Assembly (NCBI RefSeq): GCF_010093535.1
Contig: NW_022985224.1
Span: 246,291 to 310,290 of the forward strand
From: Lindgomyces ingoldianus
Lineage: Eukaryota > Ascomycota > Dothideomycetes > Pleosporales > Lindgomycetaceae
Direction of reading: 5' to 3'
Length of the DNA: 64,000 bases
Shown: positions 21,376 to 34,273 of the stretch, piece after piece
Layout of the letters: each line of letters opens with the position of its first letter
Numbering within the stretch: position 1 is the stretch's first letter
Program-made: the position numbers and the translations under genes
Notes under the pieces: model-generated
Told to the model about the DNA's origin: nothing
The model's database searches: none
The model's input: only the letters and a program-made list of their open reading frames with translations

Positions 21376-22334
21376 TCATGATGTTGCGGGGATTTCGGAG
21401 GACCCAGACGGCGTGGAATCGCTTGACGCCTTCTCCTTGCCCTTCTCTGACTGCTTCTTGTCCTCGTCTTTGTACAGGTCGTGCTCGTAGATATAATCCA
21501 CGACGTTATCGGGGATGTAGTAACGGATGCTCTTGCCGCGCTTGCGGAACAGTCGAATCTTGGTCGAAGAGACATCGTTTTGGATTAATTGCGGGATAAC
21601 GCGGATGTTGTCCCGCCATTGCTGAAGGCTGAGAAGTGCATCATCTTGGCAGTGTCAGCAATGTTTTTGTTTGCCATTAGCAATTGGACCATACCAATAT
21701 CCGTTCCACTTCGTTCGAGAATAAAGGCTCCATAGTGCCCAAGGATCCTATCCAGATCCTCTTGCGCCCAGAGTCCGGGTGTGCTCATGGTTTGGATCAG
21801 GTCAGCACCGGCAAGTAGTGCAACATGAATGCGCCTCTTCTCTCCAGTGTAGGTCTCAATGCCGCCTATGACTTCGTTCAACTCATAGTCGAAGTGATCC
21901 AGGACCTTTACAGTAGGCAGATACTCCTTATGAAGTGGCTCCCAAGGATCAACGCCAATCCATTTCGAACTGGCTTGAACAGCGATCCTCGTCATGTTGA
22001 TTCTATGGTGGGCCGACGCCAACCCAGCCTTCTTGTAGGCATCGCCGACGGGACTGAAGAAGCCACCGACGACTTCAAAGTCGGTTTCGAATTCACAGTA
22101 ATCAGCAGCCTCCTCAAACATGCGCAAGTGGAGGTTCGTGGGTGGCGAGAAGGAACCGCACGACACAAGCACCAGGGGAGTCTTGCTCGAGTCAGAGAGT
22201 ATTTTCCGTAGTCGCTCTCTAGGGAAAGTGTAGGTCTCTAGCGCCACAGTTTCGCAGGTACCTAGGTCGACGTTGGGGGTGGGCTGGGGCTCGCTGCTGT
22301 TGGAGAGAACGTCGTGGTTTGGTGTGGCCGCCAT
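21376..22334 (-). CDS. NMA1: Nicotinamide/nicotinate mononucleotide adenylyltransferase
   Basis: Joins ATP and NMN (or nicotinate mononucleotide) to give NAD(+) (or deamido-NAD) and pyrophosphate, the last shared step of NAD synthesis. Two exons, 22334-21695 and 21644-21376, give about 302 residues. The nucleotide-binding motif GSFSPPTNLHL spans residues 60-70, followed by RMFEEAADY. Other family blocks are VGGFFSPVGDAYKKAGL, WIGVDPWE, LLAGADLIQTM and PGLWAQEDLDRILGHYGAFILERSGTDI. The splice restores SGTDIDDALLSLQQW, and exon 2 carries NDVSSTKIRLFRKRGKSIRYYIPD, the second signature motif. The 50-nt intron has a CTGAC branch site. If read through, the protein would end early after FSNGGTTSALSRN. 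The C-terminal 30 residues are Lys/Glu/Ser-rich. It is divergent from the ubiquitin-ligase gene. Confidence 0.95.
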
Positions 22335-24111
22335 GTCGACGTGCCAGGAGGGAATGAATGTCGCGAGGCGGTGGCAGGCGGCAGCGGGACTGTCGTCGCC
22401 AAAGGAACGGCCTGGCAGGAATCAATTGACAACTTGGTGTCTAGAGGGCATGTGGTGAAGGAAGGTTGTCGTGCAAGCAATCTGAGGACGGTGCCATCAG
22501 CGATTAATGCGCGGAAATACGGAATACTTATGGGAATGCTTACTGAGAGGATACCGGACAGAAGCCCGCTAGGCAGACAGTTGGGTCAATAGATGGCGTT
22601 TAGTAACGGAGATGAACTATGACGCGGGGGTACCAGGCAAAGCCGCGGTCTCAGCCGAAGAGTGAGGGAGGGGTCAGGCTGGGTGAGAAGGCGTTCGTCA
22701 AGGGCGGCTTTGAAAGACCAAAACTCGGAGAAGAGGAAGGTGGATCGTGGGGAGGGAAATAGGGTAGCGTGGGCGAGTGAGACATTTGCACGGCCTAGTT
22801 TTCCGTCGCTAGACGGTTTGGATTTGCCTTTTGAGCGGCGGGGGTGAATGAACCGGGGCGCGGGAGAGTTCGAGACATGCTATTACCTCCGCGCTAAAAG
22901 CCGAGGCTGCAACCTGAGTGCTGCGAGTGATTCTGCGCCTGCAGGTGAAACAAATTCTCCCATTCTCAGCGAGAGCATCCGCCAGCTTTCTCCGATATTC
23001 CGGACTTCCTCCTGGCGAGTAGAGTTTTGCATAGAGTCACAAGGACAAGATGGAACGCATCACGTGCACGGCATTCCGCTTCTGGAACCTCGAGCTCGTG
23101 CTTCTGCTCCCCACGACAGCCTTGCCGGTGACCAAATGCCGCACGCCCCTCATCAGATTAGTGAATGGCTGGGGGATTGCGACAGCGGGCTGGGAAATCA
23201 TTGACGGCCTGGGACAGTGTAAGTCTAGAAGTGGTCCTCGAATGCTGAACGGAGCGATCCGTTGCGGGCGTGCTCAAGTTGCCGATTTTCTCCAGGTGAT
23301 GGAGGAAGAGCGAGAACGTCTGTATTCCCTTACCTAGGTACTGTATTAAGGCTGTTTGGGGGGAGTGGACGCAGTCGGAATATTGCGTGTGCTGTCAAAA
23401 ATGATGAGCCCTGTCACGTCGAGGTACATGGAGTCTTGGCAACGTCTGGAGAACCACGTCGAGCTACAGGAGAAGCAGCGATAGAAGAGCAGACAAGTGC
23501 AAGCAGAAGGAGCATTTGTGTGGCCGTCTGTACACCCCAGACGGCGAATTCGCCTCTGCCAGCCTTTATCGCATTGTAGCCTGCTGCTGCACGTCAATCG
23601 CGATACATCCTCCCCCATGAGCTAAATAAGCGGACCCTGCACCGACGCCATCTCTATCATCTCCAACTCCGTCTGCGTGAACTTGCAATCACCATCATCT
23701 TCAACCATCACCCCTCACTGCACCCCCGCCACCCCTTCATTCACTGCCCTCAACAAACACCTTGCCAGCAGCGCCATTCGCTCCCCCCCCCCCCCTAGCT
23801 GTTGCGCCGTTATCCTCTCCGCACTCGCTTCCACGGCCTATGGCGTAGCTACAGCGCTCTATGGAAAGGGAACGTCGACCTTCATCTGGTTTTCGTGACG
23901 GCCCATCCTCTGCTCCCTCCTTCCCCTCCAGGTACTGCCCCGCCATCTCCTCACCACTTCACAAGCTCTGCCCTGCTCCACCCTCTCCACCCTCTGCTTG
24001 CGTCTCCAACAACCCTCTCACGTTTGCTTCATCGGCACAGCTGCGACGCCCACCGCCGGGGCTACAGTCTGCCTTGCGAGCCGTCACCTCTATAAAGCAA
24101 TATAGATTCTC
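22335..24111. other. Divergent intergenic region between NMNAT and UFD4 genes
   Basis: About 1.8 kb between two genes transcribed away from each other. It contains a run of 12 or more C at about 23789-23802 and CT-rich DNA before the ligase start. The frames 22848-23204 and 23050-23337 have no recognisable domain. Confidence 0.45.
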
Positions 24112-27100
24112 ATGTCGTCCAGAGTCACTCGCTCTTCTGCGAGACTTTCAGCAGGTTCGACCAACCAAGGCCCTCCCAATCCGCCTACCCCTCCCGCCCA
24201 ACTCTCTCCTGCAAAGTCTCGCAAACGCAAGGCCGCTGCGAGAGAGCCCACTCCCGAGCAACCGACGGAGAACTCGACTGAGGCGCCGCCTGCGAGGGGC
24301 AGTCGTGCGAAGCGGACTAGAGTCGACGCCCCAGACCCTCCCCGTCCAACTCCTACATCCGCCCGCTCGCGGAAGGGAAAAGCGAAAGCGGCAATGTCAA
24401 CGGCTGGGTATGCTTCCCTCCCATCAACCCCGACTCATTTTCTAACAGAGCCTAGTCCATCGACAGAACCTTCCGAGGATAAGACCGTAGCCCCCGTCCA
24501 GCCCCCTTCTAGACGCAGCAAACAAGGCCGCAAGAGTGCTAGTCAAGGTGACAAATCACGGCGGCAGTCTGTGGACCGCGTTGCTGAGACTGCTGCAGAT
24601 GCCCCTCCCGCCAACCCTCCTTCCTCTAGCCGCCGCGCCTTGAGGAAGTCGGTGCCCAAGCCCGAAGACGACGAAGAGATGGAAGACGCAAGGGAGGCAA
24701 AGCCGGGCGGCGAGGCAAAGCGAACTGATGCAGAGCCACGTCAGCCAGACATGAGTGATGATAGCAATGGGGATGGTGCTCCTGGTCGTTACGATGAAGA
24801 CGATGACGACGATGACGATGACCCGTTCGGCGGTGGTTATCTCGGTCGGGCTCCGCCTGGCCTATCTAATACATTGCGTGCCCTTACGGGCATGATGTCT
24901 GGAGTGACTACACGGCTGCGAAACACTCTGGAGCAACTCAAGTCGAAAGACCCGTCTGTTCAGCTCATTGCCCTTCAAGAACTTTCAGAAATTCTCCTAG
25001 TTTCGACCGAGGACAATCTTGCCGGCCATTTCTCGCCTGATGCATACGTGAAAGAACTTGTTGCCCTCATGCAGCCGAACGAATTTGGCGAAGAAAATCC
25101 CGAAATCATGCTACTTGCGTGTCGATGCATTGCGAACTTGATGGAAGCCTTGCCTGCTGCAACTGCCAACGTTGTGTATGGCGGCGCAGTGCCTGTACTC
25201 TGTTCCAAGCTGTTAGAGATCAATTTCATAGACTTGGCTGAGCAATCATTAAGCGTATGTGCACCCCTCCCAATCGCGAATTCGACGCTAATCATCTGCA
25301 GACGTTGGAGAAGATATCCCAAGAGTTCCCGGCGTCAATTGTGCGCGAGGGCGGATTGACGGCGTGTTTGACGTATCTCGACTTCTTCGCGACGAGTACG
25401 CAACGAACTGCAGTAACGACGGCGGCAAATTGTTGTCGAAATATTCAAGAGGAGTCGTTCCCCACAGTGCGAGATGTTATGCCAATTCTAAACAATATAT
25501 TGAATAACAACGATCAGAAAGTGGTGGAGCAAGGTTGCATTTGCGTCTCGAGAATTGTTCAGAGCTTCAAGCATCAAGAGAGCAAGTTGGAGGAGCTTGT
25601 GAGTCCTGAGTTGCTGCGAGCCATCTTAAGACTTCTTTTGCCGGGCACCACGAACCTCATCGGTGCTAACATCCACACCATGTTTCTCCAAGTTCTCGCG
25701 TACACCGCCAAGGCAAGCCCGCGCCTCTCGGCTGAACTTCTCAAGATGAACGTCGTCGATACGTTGTATCAGATTCTCACTGGAGTGTCGCCTCCGAGCG
25801 GTACCGAGGACGCTGCAACGAAGATAGATAGCGTCGTGATCATGCAGGCCCTCATCCATCGACCAAAGGACCAGGTGTTCGAAACCCTCAATGTCATCTG
25901 TGAACTTCTTCCTGATGTTCCGAAGAATGGCTTGACATATCTAGATGATCTCTTCGACGCCGGCTTTCCTGGTGACGATCTTATGCCGCTCTCTTCTCAC
26001 GCGAGGAAGTCGCCAAACGACAAGCGGGTGGAGCTCCTTGAAGAGTGTAAAGAAGAAGTCAAGCGCTTTGCCGTCATCCTCCTTCCAACTCTCACCGACG
26101 CTTATTCTAGCACTGTGAATCTCAGCGTTCGCCAAAAGGTGCTCACGGCCCAATTGAAGATGCTTTCGAACCTCGATTTCGACATCCTTGAAGAAGCCCT
26201 TCGTCCGGTGCCATATGCATCATATCTAGCTTCGATATTCTCGCAGCAAGATCATTCTTCTTTGGTGACGTATGCGTTACAAGCCGCTGAGCTTTTGCTG
26301 AAGCGCCTCGAAAAAATATACCGGTACCAATTCTACCGAGAGGGTGTCATTTCAGAGATCTCAAATCTCGCAAACCGTCCGTGCAAGACTTTAGAATCTC
26401 GACCGAAAGAGGCCAAGCTCGTGATTGAGGTAGAACCCGCTGCCGATTCGGGTGCGAGCACAAGTTCGGGTGGAGATGTTGATGTTGATGTTGATGTTGA
26501 TCAGGAGATGGCCGATGGAGAAGCTGACATCCATTCCGAGGACGACGAGGACGAAAACGACCACGACGAGGACCACAACGATCATAGCGACAATCAAGAT
26601 GATGATGATGATGATGACTCAGATTCTTCATCCTCTTCTGACCGCTTTGTTCCTCCTCCAATCCCAAACATTGAGGACATCATCACCCTTCGAGCTAAGA
26701 AGTTTATTGAGGTGCATGAGAAAGATTGTACTAAAGACGTTAGGGATAAGGCTGCGGCAATCATGGAAGACCTCAAGTCACTTGCCAAGGACATCAAAAC
26801 TTGCGCATTGGGGAGTGGGACCGGGAACTGTATGGATCTGTTCACCCGTCTCGCCTCGTATTTCAATGGTGATGCTCTTGAGGGCATCACCAGCTACGAG
26901 CTGATGACATCGAATATTGTGGATGTCCTCTTAGAAGTATTCTCATCGCCAAATCTTGCCAAGGGCGTTGATCCTCGCTCACTTTTTCTCGAGGCTTTCA
27001 TGGGCACTAGCACCCAGAACAAGATCAAGACGGCGAGCAGCTCTTCTCCAGCAACGCCATTTAGCGTCCTGGTCAGCAAATTGCAAGACCTTCTAAGCAG

Positions 27101-29937
27101 GGCTGAACACTTCGAAGTGATCACGGTTCACCAGCATTCATACGACAGCCGAGGTAGTGCTACTTCGATGTTAGCGAAACAGTTGCGCCTCAAGCTAGTT
27201 GCGGACGAGGATTCGGGTATTCCCAAATCATATCGTAACATTATGGTTTCTATCCACGCTATTGCCACTTTCAAAGCCTTGGATGACTATCTGCGACCAC
27301 GCATCAGCTTAGCAGAGCGACCTCGTGGATCTAAGAGTAGGGGTGACATTATTGGCGCGTATGCTGCGTCCCTTGCCGAAGGACGCACTGGAGGTCCACC
27401 ACCTCCACATCCTCCAAGTGAAACAACAAACAGACCCGCGTCGAGGAAAGCAACAAAGTCGAAGTCTTCACGCTCTACTGCTGAGGTCCAAGCGGGCCCG
27501 AGTTCAGCTCCTCTTGAAAAGACACGTCGGTCAAGCCGAAGACATCAGAACCAGGCTCCTCCACCTCCACCTCCACCTCCGCCTCCGCCTCCGCCTCCGC
27601 CTCCCCCACCTCCAGCATTGCCTCTCTCTGAGAGCAACCAGGACCCGGTTGAGTGTGCCGACGAGGAGCGGCTCTCTGACCAAGATTCCTTGGACGATAA
27701 CAGCGCACTAAATGCTATCGTAGATGACCTTGACGACGAGATGGACGAGGATTCCCCTGACCCCTCGGCGGTTAGCGTAGAAGTTGCATCGACTGGAAAA
27801 GTAACTGCTCGAAAAGAAGATGGAACTCGGGTCGCGACGCCAGTTCATGGGCAGAGTTCGACCCGGCAAACCCCAGCTGAGCGTCTCGCTAGCTCCTCTC
27901 AGCGCTTATCTGCTCTGCTCCGAGGGTCTCCGATGCAACAAGCTTTCGGAAACTCCGCAGGTGCACTTTCATACGCCGCCGCAGTGCAATCAATTCCCCA
28001 GGATTGGCACATTGAGTTCAGTGTTAATGACCAGCCAATCTCCAATGAGACGACGATTTATCGCGCGGTACATTTCAATCAGGCACAGCCCGGCGATGTG
28101 TCACATCGAACGGTATGGAGCGCGATCCACACAATTAAGTTCAAACGTGTTTCTGGGCCCCCACCAACTGAGCCCACTGCTTTGACTCCTCCACCAGAGG
28201 TATCTAAGACGGGAGCGTCGGGTTTGCCACATTCTTTGGATAAATTCCCCGTCACCTCTGGCATCCTCCAACTTTTGAGTATCCTGCATGGCCTTAACTC
28301 AAATCTTGACGATGTTCTCTCGGATAATCGCGAGCAGATTAAGCTCAATGTCGAGCCACTTTCTCAGTTTGTAAATACTAAACTGACAGCTAAACTCAAC
28401 CGTCAATTGGAAGAGCCACTGATAGTTGCAAGCAATTGTCTTCCCAGCTGGAGCGAGGACTTAGCTCGCCTCTACCCGTTTCTGTTCCCATTTGAAACAC
28501 GACATCTTTTCCTCCAGTCAACTTCATTCGGATACTCTAGGTCCATGACCCGATGGCAGAATTCGCAATCCACGAACGACTCTAGGCACGATCGTCATCG
28601 CGATGATCGGCCTTTCCTTGGCCGACTACAGCGACAAAAGGTCCGTATCTCAAGGACGAGGATCCTCGAATCTGCTGTCAAGGTCATGGAACTATACGGC
28701 TCTTCACCGAGTGTTCTTGAAGTTGAATATTTCGAAGAAGTCGGTACTGGATTAGGTCCGACCTTAGAATTCTACTCAACAGTTTCAAAAGAGTTCTCAA
28801 AAAAGAAGCTGAAGCTTTGGAGGGAGAATGAATCTAACGATAACGATGATTACGCATTCGGAAAACGTGGATTGTTCCCAGCCCCGATGAGCGCAGAGCA
28901 GGCCGAGACGGAGAACGGAAAGAAAGTTCTCCACCTTTTCAAAATGCTCGGCAAGTTCGTTGCGCGTTCAATGCTTGATTCGAGAATTATCGACGTGTCC
29001 TTCAACCCCACGTTCTTTCGCATTGGTGATGGCACTGCCGCTGTAACGCCTTCCCTTGGATCTGTCAAGTCTGTAGACTACGATTTAGCCAAGGCTCTAA
29101 AGCTCTTGAAGAAGTTTGCGAACGCTAAGAAGCAAATCGACGAAGACGGGGGTTTGAGTCCAGCCCAGAAGGTTCAAGCCATCCAGGAGATTGTGGTAGA
29201 TGGATCTCGCGTTGAAGATCTAGGGCTTGACTTCACTCTTCCTGGGTATTCCTCCATCGAGCTTGTTGAGAAAGGAGCAGAATTGTCTGTCACGATCGAC
29301 AATGTTGATACTTATGTGGACAAGGTTCTGGATTACACTTTAGGTCTAGGCGTTCAACGGCAAGTCGACGCTTTCCGCGCTGGTTTCTCGCAGGTATTCC
29401 CGTACTCTGCTTTGAAAGCATTCACTCCTGATGAACTTGTGATGCTCTTCGGGCGGGTGGAGGAGGATTGGTCTCTTGAGAGTGAGTATTGTATCGTATC
29501 CTATTGTTGCATAGCCTGCTGACATTTTGACAGCGCTCATGGATTCGATCAAGGCCGATCATGGCTACAATCTTGACAGCAAGAGTGTTCGGAATCTTCT
29601 CCAAACCATGAGCGAGCTTGATCCTGCACAACGACGAGACTTCCTTCAATTCATCACTGGCAGTCCCAAGCTTCCCATTGGAGGTAAGATATCACGTTGC
29701 GACTCTCAAAGCAATCATCCTTGTACTAATCTATTCTTAGGCTTCAAGAGTCTCACGCCGATGTTTACGGTCGTTTGCAAGCCGAGCGAACCACCGTACA
29801 CGTCTGACGATTACCTCCCCAGCGTTATGACCTGTGTCAACTACCTCAAAATGCCAGATTACAGCAGCATGGAAGTTCTTCGCGAGAAATTGAATGTTGC
29901 TATTCAGGAGGGCCAAGGAGCCTTCCATCTTTCATAA
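24112..29937 (+). CDS. UFD4: HECT-type E3 ubiquitin ligase, UFD4/TRIP12 family
   Basis: Adds ubiquitin to proteins carrying uncleavable ubiquitin fusions and other substrates. Four exons, 24112-25254, 25302-29481, 29534-29683 and 29741-29937, give about 1,889 residues. The N-terminal 240 residues are basic and disordered, followed by an Asp run. An armadillo/HEAT-like region begins near LRNTLEQLKSKDPSVQLIALQELSEIL (about residue 270) and includes CRCIANLMEALP, as in TRIP12. Low-complexity insertions follow: a DVDVDVD/Asp-Glu-rich tract (about nt 26475-26640) and a run of nearly 20 prolines (about nt 27558-27612). The HECT domain covers roughly the last 380 residues, with VEYFEEVGTGLGPTLEFY, FVARSMLDSRI and the catalytic cysteine in PSVMTCVNYLKMPDYS (about C1856), followed by the ligase's typical acidic-hydrophobic tail. 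All three introns are 47-57 nt and conserved text is restored at each join. Confidence 0.95.
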
Positions 29938-30775
29938 GTTACTGGAATGAATACCACTGCCCGACCACCGATTACAGAGCATGGTTGGGGTTGGCGCACG
30001 ACAAAATTCATGGCAGGAGTCCAGGATGGGCAATCAAGCAGGTCCTCCTAGGTTACAACAATGTTTTGATACGGCAAAGGTGTGTTTCTTCAATGCATGG
30101 AAATTCCCAGGATGAGCAAGGATGCTGGACTGATTCGAGCCTCTTGATGAGACGTTTTCTTCTTTCCTTCACCCGGGAATCAACGGAATGCATTATGGTG
30201 GGGGATGGTTCCCGGGTTTCGCCGCTTTTGGGCGTTAATGAGTTTGTGTAATTTTTCCCCCTCAGACTACGAAAATCAAGGGGTGTGAAGGTCAAATTAG
30301 ACAGACATCCAATAGTGTTAAATAATCGTACAATCACGGATTGGTTTTTGTGATTTTTATTTGTGGGTGCAGTTAGGGCGATTCAGGCCTAGTTCGTCTG
30401 AACCATAGATCGGTTACGTCAGTGATAGGAGGGGGACAGCTGATCCAAACGCATTTTAATCTTAATCACTGCAACGCTCCGCTTTCAAGAACTAATTGCA
30501 GCTTATCGTATCGTCATGTGTTGCCTGCCAAGAACGTCGGAGAAGTAGAGTCCGAATGTGCCCGATGTGGACCTCGTACTCTATTTGAACGACACGCAGT
30601 TGAACCCACACAGCCCACACAAGGCAGCCCCCTCTGTCCCATCTGTTCATCAACTTGTCGTCTTCGCACTGGAGACCACCCTGTGATCTGGAACTCCTTC
30701 TCCTTCGTGTCTTGCAAATCTCGAGCATGCACTTATCTCTCATTCGGATTCAAAGACAGTACGCGAAAACCGAGG
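29938..30775. other. Intergenic region between UFD4 and the Smr-domain gene
   Basis: About 840 bp with no supported gene. The frame 30422-30880 runs in frame into the short first exon of the next gene, but its upstream part shows no conserved feature. Confidence 0.5.
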
Positions 30776-32517
30776 ATGGGTGAAGAAGATATACAGATGC
30801 TCGAGGTACGCGCGCACATGCATATTACACGAGAGATAGCGCTAAGCGCTACTTACAGAGAGAGTATTGCCCTCCTATAGACCCTGCCCTCATTCCCGCG
30901 ATATATTCGGATTATGCGGGGACCCCGAATGCGATAGACTCCGTAAGGAAGGACCTAGATGTGTTGAAAGAGGTGGCGCTGTTGGAGCAATCCACAGGAT
31001 TCGATCCTTCCGGAACAAGCGGTGATGCGGAGCGCGCCAGCGCAGGCCAGCAGAGCAACGATGCGGTGTCGAGCCCAGCTACGTCGGTCTCACGAACAAC
31101 AACAACGGGGCATACGAGCTTATCGAACGACATATCGACTCTCAGTCTGGTTGGAAATTCTGGGAATGGTTCAGATGGCTCCTTGGATGGAGGCTGTTTC
31201 GGGGAAATCGAACAAGCAGATGCACCTACAAAAGAACTCTCGCTTGCACAGATGTTCCAGACACTGCGCTATGACTTCGTTGCGTACACGCTGAAAAAGT
31301 GCAATAATGACTACAGCAAAGCAACCGAAGAGTTGTTGAACCATGTGTACTTCGAGAATTCTAGGAGTAGCCCTGGGGAAGGGGAAGAAGGCGCGGTCGC
31401 AAAAGGTATCGACGCTTTCGCCGAGGAACACCATGTACCGCACCGCAGAAAGAAAGCCAAGGGCAAAGGAAAAAAGAATAGTCAAGCTTCTCCACCGCAC
31501 TCCAGTAATAGTTCGGCATCGATTTCGGAAACAGACGTATCGCGTGCGCTGCCTACGAACAAGTGGGTTGATGGGAACCACGCTGTCGAGTTCATCGCGT
31601 CGCGCACGAATCTATCGACGAAGACGATTGCTTCGATCTACCATAGCAGCGGCGCATCAATCTCAGCCGCAATCAAAGCCATAGCGGAAAAAAATATCTC
31701 AGTCCACCAGAACGAGCAGGAGCCAGCTGCTTCATTACTCCAAGACGCAATCGAACTCAATGCCGACTTCCCCGCCCTAGACCTCAGCCATGCCATCGCC
31801 CTCATTCGTCTTTCCGCACCATCCACCGCAGCTGCCCACGAACTTGCAAAAGCCATGCTCGCTCGACCGGCTGCTTCATCTACATCTACATCTACATCTA
31901 CATCTACATCCCTCCATAACATTGAAATAATCCCTAAATACGCCCCCCTAAACCTTACCTCACCGGACAATTCCTCCTCGCCCTCTAATCTCTCAGTTAC
32001 CCCGCTCACCCCATCCGCCCTCCCCCAGACTTCCGCCACCCTCCTCGCCGCCCGCACCGCCGCATTCTCTCAAGCCACCACCTTATACCGTAAAGGAAAA
32101 TCTACACCACTCATGAAATCCGCCGCAGGGTACTACGCGCAAATCGGCCGTGACCTCAACGCCAACCTGAAAGCCGTGAATGAAGCTGACGCCGACGCGC
32201 TCGTGGACTCCCAGTCTTCGAGTACGGTTCTGGATCTGCATGGCGTGAGTGTGGCAAGTGCAGTCAGAATTGCGCAAGAGAGGGTGGGGGGGTGGTGGGA
32301 GGGGCTTGGGGAGGGGAAGATTTTGGAGTATAGGGGTGGGAGGAGAGGGGAAGGGATTGGAGAGGGGTTTAGGGTTGTTACGGGGTTGGGAAGGCATAGT
32401 GAGGGAGGAAGGGGGAAGTTGGGGCCGGCGGTTGTGAGGGCGTTGGTTAGAGGGGGTTGGAAGGTGCAGGTTGGGAGTGGGGAGGTTCTTGTTGTGGGGA
32501 GGGTGAGGGGAGGGTGA
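30776..32517 (+). CDS. CUE-like and DUF1771-Smr domain protein
   Basis: A predicted RNA- or DNA-binding nuclease-type protein; Smr domains in eukaryotes often act in RNA surveillance, and the CUE-like region suggests ubiquitin binding. Two exons: 30776-30805, encoding only MGEEDIQMLE, and 30859-32517, about 562 residues in total. LAQMFQTLRYDFVAYTLKKCNNDYSKATEELLNHVYF (about 138-175) is CUE-like. DUF1771 is the AFSQATTLYRKGKSTPLMKSAAGYYAQIGRDL block (about 425-455). The Smr signature LDLHG is at about 468-472 and the second motif GLGRHSEGG near 515. An STSTSTSTSTS tract comes from a TCTACA hexanucleotide repeat at about 31877-31911. The final 80 codons are extremely G-rich on the coding strand. 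The tiny first exon and its start are inferred from the splice frame and could extend upstream. Confidence 0.85.
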
Positions 32518-34273
32518 GGGGAGGGTGAGGGGAAAGTGAGGGGGAAGTGAAGGGGAAGTGAGGAGGTGTCGTCTTGGTGGGCTTGGAAAATAAGATGTAG
32601 ATTGGAGATTTTAGTTGCAAGGACGGGTAGGCATGATGTTGGTTGGGGGGGGGTTTGTGGAGTGTTAACATGTGTGGGCTTTAATTAGAGATGTACTAGA
32701 GATCTAGTTCTTCTCTATATTGTCTAAACTTAGTACTTGTAGAGTGCCACCTTTTTGTTACTCTTCAATCCTCATTACTCCTATGCTTATGAAGTGAATC
32801 GCCAAGTTGCGTAAGGGCTTATCAATTGCATATTTGACCTCTTTGTTCACGCAGGTATACAAGTTTTATTAAAACCTCACAACACAAAAGCACTGGGTCA
32901 GATTCTGCTCAATTGTGTCCATCTGCTTCACATAGTTTACCAAGTCGTGCTTAAAGAGAGTCCGTAGGTTCTAAGCATTCGAAACACTTCGGGAGAAAGG
33001 CTATTTTACGAATACTAGCTCACCACTTGGATACCAATGCTGAATCGAGTGGGCGAGCCTATCTAATTTAGCTCTTGATATACTTACGATACCAATAGCT
33101 TCTGCTCACTAGAAATGTGTGTTTTCTAAGACAGGAGAGTTTGTAGAAGCTCGACGGAGGAATCTTTCTAGGCAGCTCGCTGCGGCGTTGATATGAGTAC
33201 CAGTTTAGCTACGGCCTGGTTTCTTATGTGAGTGGCTTTATTCACCCTTCTTAGACTATACATAATAGCTCATCGAGTTTCTAAGGCCTCAAACTACATC
33301 CCTAGGCTCACTGATAATGTCCTTAATAGGATATATACATTTGGTGACTGGTCAGACGAGCCTGACAAACCAGAACTTGAGAGATCGTAGATTACTAAGC
33401 AATGTCCTTGCTCAAAGCCGGCTGCTAAGCCCAACCAGGCAATGTGAAAAAGCCAAACAGACCTGCTGCCAACTGTGTTTGTATAGGTTGAGTAGCATCG
33501 GATTTCGTAGTGCTCGGTTCGGCTGCTCCGAACCCCAAGGTGACGTCACGAGAGAGTAATTCGATTAATGCTATAACGCTGCCGCATTATTAAATACTAA
33601 ATTTTGCTCTAGGCGATAGGGATTCTAAGAGGCCAGCGTTTCTTCCAATAACGTTTATATTGGTGCCATTTTTGTTTTGTCGAAGATTGGCGAAATCCTG
33701 TGTAGGTGATCACAATTATTGTTCACTACCTCTTTGTATTCCTGACTCCATGCCGACGGCCCAAGTTTCACCGGGCACCCCAACTCTGTCACCTTGAATT
33801 ACTCACACACTTCAACTAGGGCAGTTATTAGACTGGAAAGTCTTGCATTCTCTGTGCAAAAAAAGTAAACTCACGAAGCGCAAAGGAAGTCAATTGTCGC
33901 ACGTGAAACTAGTTCACGTTACCCTACTCAGGGTGAATGTGGGTCCTTCACTCTTTCCTGTTTAGGACTAGCGCTTTTTAGCTACTATATATTTACCTCT
34001 GAGCTCTCTCGGGCTCTAGAGACCTTACACCTCACCTCAATCTACCTAGGTCGTCTCTCAATACCTAATTCTCTGCTCGCCTCTCTCTTTATATGCCCTC
34101 TATCAGCTCCATCATCTCCATCTAGGCTCACCTTGCGATATCAATTAATAGAAGGATGAAAATCTGGCTGGGATAAACCAAAAATAAGTCGACCTCAAGC
34201 ATCTTCCAGACTACGAGTACTATACCTATCTTCGCTTCAATTTCTCGTCGCGTTCGGAAAAGTAATTAAATCA
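32518..34273. other. Intergenic region, G-rich at its left edge
   Basis: The first 150 bp continue the G-rich strand bias of the preceding coding end, with imperfect GGTGAGGGGA tandem repeats (about 32507-32560) and a GGGGGGGGG run near 32645. The rest is moderately AT-rich DNA with many stops and no recognisable gene. Confidence 0.45.

Noticed and set aside
24112..25359. Separate 415-residue protein ending at 25359
   Set aside because: The stop is reached only by reading through the 47-nt intron at 25255; splicing joins it to the ligase.
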